Position numbers and translations under genes: made by a program. Of a stretch of 6,037 nucleotides of DNA, positions 1-6,037 are shown one piece after another. Within the stretch, counting starts at the first letter, position 1. Each line of letters opens with the position of its first letter. The notes under the pieces are model-generated. The model was not told the DNA's origin. It saw only the letters and a program-made list of their open reading frames with translations, and made no database searches. Where the stretch lies: positions 1 through 6,037 of the forward strand of contig JAJRTT010000069.1 of NCBI GenBank assembly GCA_024278155.1, in the 5' to 3' direction. This stretch comes from Bacteroidota bacterium. GTDB lineage: Bacteria > Bacteroidota > Bacteroidia > Bacteroidales > JAADJA01.

Positions 1-207
1 AAAAGCAACTGTTGTGAGGTTGCTGTAATATCCTGCCATGTCACAGGAAACCCATACTTCCCAACGAAGTGAGTCAAGGTCGCCTACGTTTGCCCCCGGT
101 ACGATCACGGGGTTTCTGAACTCCCATGTCAACTGGGGCTGTGCAAATGCTGATATGCTCATGAGCATAATCAGGCCTAATAATATTTTATTAATTTTTT
201 TCATCAT
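1..207 (-). CDS. Secreted protein with cohesin-like N-terminus (partial, 3' end outside window)
   Basis: This is the 5' part of a minus-strand gene: 69 codons are present and the rest lies beyond base 1. Two adjacent ATG codons (205-207 and 202-204) open the frame; I take the upstream one. Residues 1-22 form a signal peptide: lysines at 3-4, a hydrophobic core, and AFA before Q23, a typical Bacteroidota signal peptidase site. The mature start, reading QPQLTWEFRNPVIVPG and then DSLRWEVWVSCDMAGYYSN, resembles secreted Bacteroidota proteins that open with a beta-sandwich domain of cohesin-like character; that is recognition from memory and the fold is inferred. No Shine-Dalgarno sequence is visible; the leader is AT-rich. 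It starts 72 bp after the stop of the giant upstream gene on the same strand, so co-transcription is likely. It may bind the dockerin-like tail of that protein. GC content is near 50%, like the 3' end of its neighbour. Gene reality is firm; function is not. Confidence 0.8.
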   Translation of the reverse strand, partial: MMKKINKILLGLIMLMSISAFAQPQLTWEFRNPVIVPGANVGDLDSLRWEVWVSCDMAGYYSNLTTVAF

Positions 208-230
208 TTTATCTTTTTAATAATTTATTA

Positions 231-258
231 ATACCCTATAGGTTTATCCAGAGGGTAT
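231..258 (-). other. Intergenic hairpin between two minus-strand genes
   Basis: ATACCCT (231-237) pairs perfectly with AGGGTAT (252-258) around a 14-base loop; inside the loop GG (241-242) can pair with CC (248-249). It lies 21 bases beyond the stop of the large gene and 23 bases before the next start. On the minus strand it is followed by an A/T mixture, not a run of T, so it is a poor textbook intrinsic terminator. It could be a weak terminator, an attenuator setting the ratio of the two gene products, or an mRNA processing/stability stem. The stem is seen; the role is inferred. Confidence 0.35.
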
Positions 259-279
259 TTGCTGGTCTTCTTTTACATT

Positions 280-3200
280 TTATTTAGGTATTTGGCTTTG
301 ATAACCGCCTTCCTCGCTTTTTGTTGGAATCTGGCCACCAGTTCCACTATTCGTTTTCCAGATGTTGTTTTCATCATCGCTTTGGATCAATCCGTTCAAT
401 GAAAAATCGCCACCAAGGTAACCCGAGGTTCCCAATTCAATTTTCCAGACCAATTGTTCGTCTGAACTTTGAACCAGGCCATTGCCATCGCCATCGGCCG
501 CTATCATGCCCCAATTGCCATCACCAAGGTCTTTGTGGCCATTGATGCCACCATAGGCCTGTGCCTCACCGGAGGTGAAGTCCCAGGCATAGATACCGTC
601 GACCATTGTCAAAGCAGAACCTGACATAACACCGAGGTGGTTCCTGTGGTAAACAACCACAAAAAGATTTTGAGTCACGCTTGCGCCAGCAATGGGCACA
701 CGGCTTACACCGTCCAATCCAACAATAGAACCATCGTCCATCAGGAAGGCAACTGTTGTACCTATAACGGTACCAGAGCCTGCACTTGCAGCATCGGCGG
801 CATCGCGTACCTGTACCTCTACCCAGTCAACCGCTCCGGCAGGTATTTCGGTAACACTCTCTGTACCGAAATACAACCAATCGGGATTGTTGTTGCCATA
901 ATAGGGCAGCAAGGGGTTGTAAGGCTGATCCAATGGGATATACCCACCTGTGTTCAAGTCGGTGAACATGCCATTTGCATCGTATGGGCCTTCGAGGAAG
1001 ACATCGATATCGACCACGACACCGGCTATTACGTTCATCGTAACAGGGATAGTTGTTGATGGGTTGCCCGCATCGGTAGAGGTCACCTCGATGTCGGCCG
1101 TATAGGTTCCAGGGGCCAGGCCCAAGGCATCCATATTAACGTCAACCAAACTGACGATACCATCGGCATCGGGCAGGGATACGCCTGAGGTTGTTTCTGC
1201 CCCGTCAACTGTTAACCAACCCAATGGGAACATGGAAGCACGCAAACGGAAATTGTCAATGGCAAAATACTTACCGCGCTTAATAGTACTTTGTTCTTCA
1301 TAGCGGAATTTCACCTGGAAATTTGCATTTGCATATTGTGAGACATCATATACTTTGTGTACGCCATTTTTATTGTATGAAAGAAGGCCATCATCGTTCC
1401 ATGCTTTGTATATCTCTATCCAATCGGTACCGTTATATACATAAACCCTGGCTGTATCTTCAGCATTCGAGTAATGATCAAATGCCTGGTCGAATTCCAA
1501 TTGAAGGACTCCACCTACATAGGAAGATGCATCAATTACAGGAGTGATCAATTCCTCATCAAAAGTATTTGTAACATCACCATAATTTTGATAACTATCG
1601 GCCCATACAAAGGGTGTGCCATCAAAAGTATATGAGTATAAGGTATCAATCCAAGTATTGGTAGTATTTCCATTGTTGACAACGGTCCAGTCAACCGGAA
1701 TCCCTGTATCAAAATCCTCAGTCAATAAATCAACCTCATCATAAACAACATTTGCTGTATAAGATGCCGGAAAGTTTCCTGTATTGCCTAAGGTCATATC
1801 TACTGAAACGGGCATCCCGACAATTACATCTTCTGTAATTGTTATTGGGTCTACATTAAACGCAGGTGTACCAAGGGCCTCGATAGCCACATCATCAATC
1901 CACCAGCCTGGCCATGTATTATAGCCCATATGTAGCCTAAACCTGAAAACCACATTGGTTTCCATATTATAATCGGTAAGGTCAAAATACTCTTTCCTCC
2001 ACCATGAATTATCAGGTTGTGTATTTTGCGTTCCATATTCAGGATATGAATTCTCATCAAAAGCTGGCCCAACTGCACCATTTGATGTAGAGACATAATA
2101 ATCACCTGTGCCAAAATAAGTTGACTCCGGCAATTGCGTATAAATCTCGCCACCATCTGTAGAAATTTCCACATAACAATGGTCATATTTTCCGTCGGTT
2201 TTTGGGATATGCCAGAATGTGAGCATTTGATTCGCCTTGGCTGTCATATCAAATATACCTGTAACAAAAAGAGTATTGACCTGATAATTAGTTGCAGTTA
2301 ATGGAGCCCAAACAGAACTGTCGCCACTATGGGCCAGATCACCAACAATTTCCCATGGGGAAGTGTTTTGCCAGTCATTGGCTGTAGTCCCAAATCCATC
2401 TTCGAAATCTTCGGAATAAGGAAGTGTATATGAATTAAAGCCCGTCAGGAAGGTAACAGGACCTACCCATCCACTATAATCACCAGCACCACAATCTGTA
2501 CGGATATAAACATCATATAAAGTTGAAGCTGACAATCCAGTCATTTCATAACTTTGGGTCAAGGCAGCTGTACTATTATATGTATAAGCATTTGTTTCGG
2601 CTCCTGTACCAGGAGTAAATCCTTGTGCCCCGGTTTCGATTTCCCAATCAGTGGCTACTTCCAATAGATCTGTCCAATTGAGTATAGCCGAACTGGATGT
2701 TAGCCCACTTACATTTATTTGATAAGGTTCTGCACAAGAAGGTATTTCTTCAATGGTAATATCATCTAAAGATACTTGTACCACTGGGTATTCAGCACTA
2801 TTGTGTCTCCATGCGATATAATTATCTGTACCAACATAGTTGTTGAAATAGAATGTAAACACATCATATTCATTGGACATCCCGGTAATTGTATCGTAAG
2901 GGGTAAAAGTTGTTTCATCAGCCGGGTCAGTGATTGTTCCAACAATCAATGCCCTGTCATCACCACTTGATTTTGCCCAGAAGCTTAATCTCAGCGTATT
3001 AATGGCTGGAGATAAAGGGGGTGAAATAAGGATCAGTTCAGAAGCTGCATCAGCTTCAGGGCTAAACCAAACACTTAATCCGGAAATAGAGTTATAATCC
3101 TGTATACCCATTCCACCATATTGAGCTCCATTTATTTCAATATTTGACCAGCATAATGGGAAAGCAGGAACTTCCGGATATGGAGGTGCTACACCAAAAT

Positions 3201-4812
3201 CTTCAAATATAGGCATATCCCAAGGCAAACATTGTGTTAGTATCCTAAGAGGCCAGCTCCAGGTACTTACATCACCACCACCACAATCGGCCTGTACATA
3301 TATATCGTAATATGTTCCATCTAATAGGCCAGTGATTGTAGCAGGATTTGTTACTCCCGTAAATGTAGGAACCCCTGTAGGAATAGAATCAGCAAGTACA
3401 ACCTCAATATTCCATGAAGAGGCCCCGTTCATGTCATTCCAGCTAATGGTAGCCTGTTCAGCCAAAACTTCATCGGCAACCAAATCATTTGGCTTGATAC
3501 AACTGGGAAGCAAGTCCACTGTAACGTCATCTACATATACCGCAGAATATTGTGGCGCAAGACCTTTAATAGCGATATATGTATCAGTGCCGGTATAATT
3601 TGCAAAATAGACTTCCAGAATTGTCCAATCGCTACCGGGAATAAATGATGTATATGATGTAAACGTATTGATATCAGATGGATCAGTTATAGTACCCACT
3701 TCAATTGGAAAAGTATATGCATTTCCAGTCAACCAATCAATATCATTTTTGCCATATAATGAAAGCATTTTATCTGAAATTGTTCCAATCTCAGGGAGAA
3801 CCAAAACCAAATTTGGTGTAGGCTCGGCATCTGCATTAAATATAATACTGTTTGGAGCACTTAACGATCCCCATGTATTTATCTTAACCACACTATACTC
3901 ACTTGTAGATCCTGACAATGGTATCCAGCAATTTGGAAAATCAGGAGCTGTTACCCCATCAAAATTTTCAAAATATGGATATGTTGGAGCTGCACATTTT
4001 GTAGTGAAAGACCAAACATAACCGGGATTGTCATTGGTGCCATTTTTACCAACTACTTTCCAGAAATATTCAGTTGCCTCAAGCATGGTGCCCGGATCAT
4101 ACGTCCCTGTTGTACCACTTGCCGTTGCATTGTCCACGACTTTGGTCATTGGTGGGTTATCAGTGCCAAAATAAACATCGTACGTAGTTACATTGGCTCC
4201 AAAATCCCAACTAAGGTCGGTATCAAGGTCAACAAGTGTTGCCATATCAACAGGTGTTGGGTTTGAAGGAAAACCAGGAGAGCCGGGAGGCAAGTATATT
4301 ACCGTAACTGTCCAGGTTCCATCGTCAACTATTAATTGAGCATCGCTGCACCCGGCAGGTGCGCCCCAATATCCATTTCCTGCGTGCAGTTCAAATGTTA
4401 TGGGCTGCCCGAAAGGGGGAGGAGCAACATTATTTGCAATATCAAGTCCCGTACGGCTGTATGCCTCGGTTCCTTGCCCCCATCCGCCTGTTCCGTTGTA
4501 AACAGCGGCTTCACCTGTACCATTTGGAGAAGTACAGAATAATTGGGTTCTTGCATCGTTCATCCGTGAGGTAACAATTGCGGTCATTGAATACTCAACA
4601 TCAACGCCAACAATTGTCGATCCCTCTGGAACAACAACATTCAATACCCCGGGGCATGTGGATACATCCCCAAGATATTTAAACCCATTATCAGTTGAAA
4701 TATTCCCTGATGAATAGGTTGCGCTTATCGTGTCATAATTAGTTTGTGCAAATGCACCACTAAGTAGAAACGTTAGCGTCATCGCTAGTAAAAATACATT
4801 TTTCATTTTCAT
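280..4812 (-). CDS. Giant secreted multidomain protein (FN3 / choice-of-anchor-J-like / ASH-BACON-like) with C-terminal dockerin-like calcium loops
   Basis: The protein has 1510 residues. A signal peptide covers 1-22 (MKMKNVFLL core, AFA before Q23); Met3 is an alternative start. Domains in order: an N-terminal beta-sandwich of unknown family (24-175); a proline-rich linker and FN3-like domain (182-272, WSFTTK end); a MAM/choice-of-anchor-J-like jelly-roll (273-437) plus FN3 (438-528); a second such pair (529-692, 693-790); a third jelly-roll (791-980); the first half of an ASH/BACON-like domain (981-1028); a fourth jelly-roll (1029-1193); the second half (1194-1264); a Bacteroidota C-terminal region with an HRNHLG motif (1265-1434); and two EF-hand-like loops (D1440/D1442/N1444/D1451 and D1469/S1471/N1473/D1480). 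Cysteine pairs recur in the first two modules (C273/C295, C528/C554, C438/C510, C693/C774), suggesting disulfides and an extracellular location. No catalytic motif and no obvious type IX sorting domain were seen. An adhesin, scaffold or matrix component is likely. The leader lacks a Shine-Dalgarno sequence. Base composition changes along the gene. Confidence 0.93.
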   Translation of the reverse strand: MKMKNVFLLAMTLTFLLSGAFAQTNYDTISATYSSGNISTDNGFKYLGDVSTCPGVLNVVVPEGSTIVGVDVEYSMTAIVTSRMNDARTQLFCTSPNGTGEAAVYNGTGGWGQGTEAYSRTGLDIANNVAPPPFGQPITFELHAGNGYWGAPAGCSDAQLIVDDGTWTVTVIYLPPGSPGFPSNPTPVDMATLVDLDTDLSWDFGANVTTYDVYFGTDNPPMTKVVDNATASGTTGTYDPGTMLEATEYFWKVVGKNGTNDNPGYVWSFTTKCAAPTYPYFENFDGVTAPDFPNCWIPLSGSTSEYSVVKINTWGSLSAPNSIIFNADAEPTPNLVLVLPEIGTISDKMLSLYGKNDIDWLTGNAYTFPIEVGTITDPSDINTFTSYTSFIPGSDWTILEVYFANYTGTDTYIAIKGLAPQYSAVYVDDVTVDLLPSCIKPNDLVADEVLAEQATISWNDMNGASSWNIEVVLADSIPTGVPTFTGVTNPATITGLLDGTYYDIYVQADCGGGDVSTWSWPLRILTQCLPWDMPIFEDFGVAPPYPEVPAFPLCWSNIEINGAQYGGMGIQDYNSISGLSVWFSPEADAASELILISPPLSPAINTLRLSFWAKSSGDDRALIVGTITDPADETTFTPYDTITGMSNEYDVFTFYFNNYVGTDNYIAWRHNSAEYPVVQVSLDDITIEEIPSCAEPYQINVSGLTSSSAILNWTDLLEVATDWEIETGAQGFTPGTGAETNAYTYNSTAALTQSYEMTGLSASTLYDVYIRTDCGAGDYSGWVGPVTFLTGFNSYTLPYSEDFEDGFGTTANDWQNTSPWEIVGDLAHSGDSSVWAPLTATNYQVNTLFVTGIFDMTAKANQMLTFWHIPKTDGKYDHCYVEISTDGGEIYTQLPESTYFGTGDYYVSTSNGAVGPAFDENSYPEYGTQNTQPDNSWWRKEYFDLTDYNMETNVVFRFRLHMGYNTWPGWWIDDVAIEALGTPAFNVDPITITEDVIVGMPVSVDMTLGNTGNFPASYTANVVYDEVDLLTEDFDTGIPVDWTVVNNGNTTNTWIDTLYSYTFDGTPFVWADSYQNYGDVTNTFDEELITPVIDASSYVGGVLQLEFDQAFDHYSNAEDTARVYVYNGTDWIEIYKAWNDDGLLSYNKNGVHKVYDVSQYANANFQVKFRYEEQSTIKRGKYFAIDNFRLRASMFPLGWLTVDGAETTSGVSLPDADGIVSLVDVNMDALGLAPGTYTADIEVTSTDAGNPSTTIPVTMNVIAGVVVDIDVFLEGPYDANGMFTDLNTGGYIPLDQPYNPLLPYYGNNNPDWLYFGTESVTEIPAGAVDWVEVQVRDAADAASAGSGTVIGTTVAFLMDDGSIVGLDGVSRVPIAGASVTQNLFVVVYHRNHLGVMSGSALTMVDGIYAWDFTSGEAQAYGGINGHKDLGDGNWGMIAADGDGNGLVQSSDEQLVWKIELGTSGYLGGDFSLNGLIQSDDENNIWKTNSGTGGQIPTKSEEGGYQSQIPK

Positions 4813-4961
4813 ACTTTTAAAATTTTAATGAATAAAAAACTTGTTAATAAATTGAAAGAATAAATTTTATAATCAAGATTCAATACCTGGCTGTTCAAAT
4901 CCATTTTATAAGGGCTGCAAAGAAAAGGTCAGAATATCGAAAAAGGAAGGAATGACAAGCT

Positions 4962-5009
4962 ACAAAAGTTCTACATTTTGGCTTTATCGAATAACAAAAG
5001 TACTACAAG
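4962..5009 (+). repeat. Left arm of inverted repeat, with two direct ACAAAAGTWCTACA copies
   Basis: The arm contains ACAAAAGTTCTACA (4962-4975) and ACAAAAGTACTACA (4994-5007), 32 bp apart start to start. Bases 4962-4976 are the exact reverse complement of 5304-5318 (15 bp). Bases 4991-5009 are the exact reverse complement of 5270-5288 (19 bp). The 14 bases between the two blocks are only partly matched (a TGGC core and TC..CGA). The 32-bp period is about three helical turns, so both copies would lie on the same face of the DNA. Confidence 0.85.
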
Positions 5010-5269
5010 AGCCTGTTGTGTGCTGATTTATAACTGTTTGGTGTTTTTTGTGATTCCCCTTTACAGATTGGCTTTTATTCAATTCTATGGAATGGCCCTT
5101 GTTTTTCAACTCCCGGATTTTCAAAAACCGGCTTCGTGGTATGTTCAATATTCATTTTCCCCAATTATCATCAAGAAAAACCCATAATATGCAGGCAATG
5201 CCTAAACGAAGTATTCGAAGCCAATTTTATTAAGCACGTTGTCTATTAACTGCCAGATGGTTACTTGGC

Positions 5270-5318
5270 CTTGTAGTACTTTTGTTATCGTGATTGCCAG
5301 GTCATGTAGAACTTTTGT
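5270..5318 (-). repeat. Right arm of inverted repeat, with two inverted ACAAAAGTWCTACA copies
   Basis: Read on the minus strand this arm holds ACAAAAGTTCTACA (5318-5305) and then ACAAAAGTACTACA (5285-5272), 33 bp apart, in the same order as the left arm. The exact pairing blocks with the left arm are 15 bp (outer) and 19 bp (inner). A one-base indel next to the inner block and several substitutions between the blocks show that the two arms have diverged while the 14-mers stayed conserved apart from the W position. No clear target-site duplication flanks the pair of arms. Confidence 0.85.
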
Positions 5319-5388
5319 GATACCTAAAAGTGGTATTTTCTCTTGTATTTACTATTCTTTTGCATTTGGCAACAAAAACAAAACGGAC

Positions 5389-5580
5389 ATGAAAGAGAAA
5401 TATACCAAGGACAATGAGGGCTCGATACAAGAAATTTCAAATAAAAAGTTGGATGAAATTATCGAACAAAGCAAGCTTGAAAACGAGGCATTGAAAAAAA
5501 TACTTTCCGGGCTTGAGAAACTCGAAAAAGAAAATGAAGCTTACGGGACACACAAGGATAAAAAGAAAAAACAGAAATAA
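5389..5580 (+). CDS. Small charged coiled-coil protein, hypothetical
   Basis: The product has 63 residues and ends in TAA at 5578-5580. I chose ATG 5389 because the same frame extended upstream (to 5239) would translate the right inverted-repeat arm into cysteine- and hydrophobic-rich sequence unlike the rest, while from 5389 the composition becomes strongly lysine/glutamate-rich. There is no signal peptide or membrane segment, so a cytoplasmic location is likely. Residues 21-49 fit a heptad pattern (L21, I24, S28, E31, L35, I38, L42, L45, N49), predicting one coiled-coil helix; the tail is basic (KDKKKKQK). The leader is A-rich without a Shine-Dalgarno sequence, as for its neighbours. The next gene starts 38 bp downstream on the same strand, so the two may be co-transcribed. 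I do not recognise a family. It could be a small regulatory or binding protein, or a spurious frame in A-rich DNA. Confidence 0.5.
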   Translation: MKEKYTKDNEGSIQEISNKKLDEIIEQSKLENEALKKILSGLEKLEKENEAYGTHKDKKKKQK

Positions 5581-5618
5581 AGTCCAACATTTTAATTTTA
5601 ACTTAAATAATTACTCAA

Positions 5619-6037
5619 ATGAAAAGGATCTTAATAACAACAGCGGTACTGTTTATCACAGTTCTTGGAATAGTAATGGTTTCAAATGCCCAGGGTATTG
5701 GTACAGGAATTATGTCTGCCGAACTATCTGTTACACCCAACACTTATGTATTTGAGGATACCTACATTGGCGAAACGTCTTCGGCACCTTTTACATTTAC
5801 AAATAATGGTACTGATCCACTGAACATTACCGATATAACATTTACAAACCTTGCCTTTAGCATTGATTATACATCATTTACAATTCAGCCGGGTGAAAGC
5901 GGGGAATTACCAGTAAACTTCACACCAACCACTTCCGGTTTGATCGAAGGAACCATGCAGGTTTTTAGCGATGACCCAATAAACAATCCTTATGATGTAG
6001 AATTGTCAGGAAATGGGGTAATTGAATTAAATAATGG
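5619..6037 (+). CDS. Secreted protein with ASH/choice-of-anchor-D type Ig-like domain (partial, 3' end outside window)
   Basis: The frame is open from ATG 5619 to the window end: 139 codons plus two bases. Residues 1-24 form a clear signal peptide (MKR, long hydrophobic core, SNA before Q25). Residues about 34-134 match the ASH (ASPM/SPD-2/Hydin)-like immunoglobulin fold seen in bacterial choice-of-anchor-D proteins: LSVTPNTYVFEDTYIGE, then PFTFTNNGTDPLNIT, then FTIQPGESGELPVNFTP, then GTMQVFSDDP and a closing VELSGNG. These are the usual landmarks of the family (strand with an NxG turn, FxP, SDDP, LxGxG). Such domains occur in tandem in large secreted Bacteroidota proteins, so the full gene is probably longer. 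It is a surface or exported protein with a binding or structural role; no catalytic region is visible yet. GC content is lower than in the 3' end of the giant gene. The start lacks a Shine-Dalgarno sequence and sits in an AT-rich leader 38 bp after the small coiled-coil gene. Confidence 0.88.
   Translation, partial: MKRILITTAVLFITVLGIVMVSNAQGIGTGIMSAELSVTPNTYVFEDTYIGETSSAPFTFTNNGTDPLNITDITFTNLAFSIDYTSFTIQPGESGELPVNFTPTTSGLIEGTMQVFSDDPINNPYDVELSGNGVIELNN

Larger units (their letters stand above)
4813..5388. other. Divergent intergenic region carrying a large inverted repeat
   Basis: This 576-bp stretch separates the minus-strand giant gene from the plus-strand small gene, so promoters for both units should lie here. 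I see no convincing gene: the open frames inside (for example 4978-5187 and the part of the frame upstream of 5389) have no signal peptide, domain or start context and run through the repeats. Bases 4813-4961 are AT-rich leader for the giant gene. Bases 4962-5318 form a segment bounded by two-copy inverted arms, with a 260-bp interior (5010-5269) that has only weak internal symmetry, such as ATTGGCTT (5067-5074) against AAGCCAAT (5218-5225). Bases 5319-5388 are the leader of the plus-strand gene. I could not find a clean Bacteroidota promoter pair (TTTG and TAnnTTTG at proper spacing); a lone TACTTTTG box occurs in each inner repeat, pointing outward. Confidence 0.7.

Noticed and set aside
280..600. 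Type IX secretion C-terminal sorting domain on the giant protein
   Set aside because: The C-terminus is two calcium-loop motifs and a short polar tail, without the conserved beta-strand and terminal lysine-rich pattern of type A or B sorting domains.
637..1059. Plus-strand open frame of 140 codons opposite the giant gene (with similar ones at 321-545, 692-901, 3332-3598, 3668-4021, 4336-4574)
   Set aside because: All lie antisense to a convincing multidomain protein, have no signal peptide or recognisable motif, and are unlike coding sequence; they are shadow frames.
1851..2186. Minus-strand 111-codon frame overlapping the giant gene in another frame
   Set aside because: It is rich in Met/Ile/Trp, lies wholly within the third jelly-roll coding region, and carries no domain.
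4893..4902. GTTCAAATCC, which resembles the T-arm of a tRNA
   Set aside because: No matching acceptor, D-arm or anticodon stem can be drawn around it, so it is a chance match.
4978..5187. Plus-strand frame of 69 codons within the inverted-repeat segment
   Set aside because: It begins at TTG, runs through a repeat copy, and has no recognisable domain. A mobile-element gene of this size would not encode a known transposase.
4962..5318. CRISPR-like array from repeated 14-mers
   Set aside because: Only four short copies, two in each orientation, with a 260-bp gap between pairs; CRISPR repeats are longer, same-strand and evenly spaced.

Overview
The window looks like accessory chromosomal DNA from a Bacteroidota (Bacteroidetes) bacterium, probably an environmental one. 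Three signs support this: signal peptides ending in AFAQ or SNAQ, AT-rich leaders with no Shine-Dalgarno sequence, and a giant secreted protein built from fibronectin type III, choice-of-anchor-J/MAM-like and ASH/BACON-like beta-sandwich domains. The phylum call is recognition of protein style, not the result of a search. I see no rRNA, tRNA, CRISPR array or transposase gene.

Layout. The left 4.8 kb reads on the minus strand. A 1510-residue secreted multidomain protein (280-4812) is followed after 72 bp by the first 69 codons of a second secreted protein (1-207, cut by the window edge). The large protein ends in two EF-hand/dockerin-like calcium loops. The partial protein starts with a segment resembling secreted, cohesin-like beta-sandwich proteins of the same phylum. 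They may form a surface-attached pair, but this is inference. On the right, two plus-strand genes follow: a small charged coiled-coil protein (5389-5580), and after 38 bp the start of a secreted ASH-domain (choice-of-anchor-D type) protein (5619 to the window end).

The divergent intergenic region (4813-5388, 576 bp) is the most unusual part. It carries a long imperfect inverted repeat (arms 4962-5009 and 5270-5318). Each arm contains two direct copies of the 14-mer ACAAAAGTWCTACA about 32-33 bp apart, so four copies in all, two facing each way. The array lies symmetrically between the two divergent transcription units. It could be a MITE-like remnant, an invertible segment, or paired operators. 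The sequence alone does not decide.

The large gene is a compositional mosaic. By hand count on sample lines, its 3' kilobase and the following gene start are roughly 50% GC or more, its middle 2.7 kb is mostly in the low to mid 30s, and its first ~0.8 kb is mid 40s. The 3' shift falls close to a domain boundary, where a jelly-roll domain appears to be inserted into an ASH/BACON-like domain. All proteins with a visible export signal are likely surface or secreted, so the locus is best read as a cell-surface/adhesion region.
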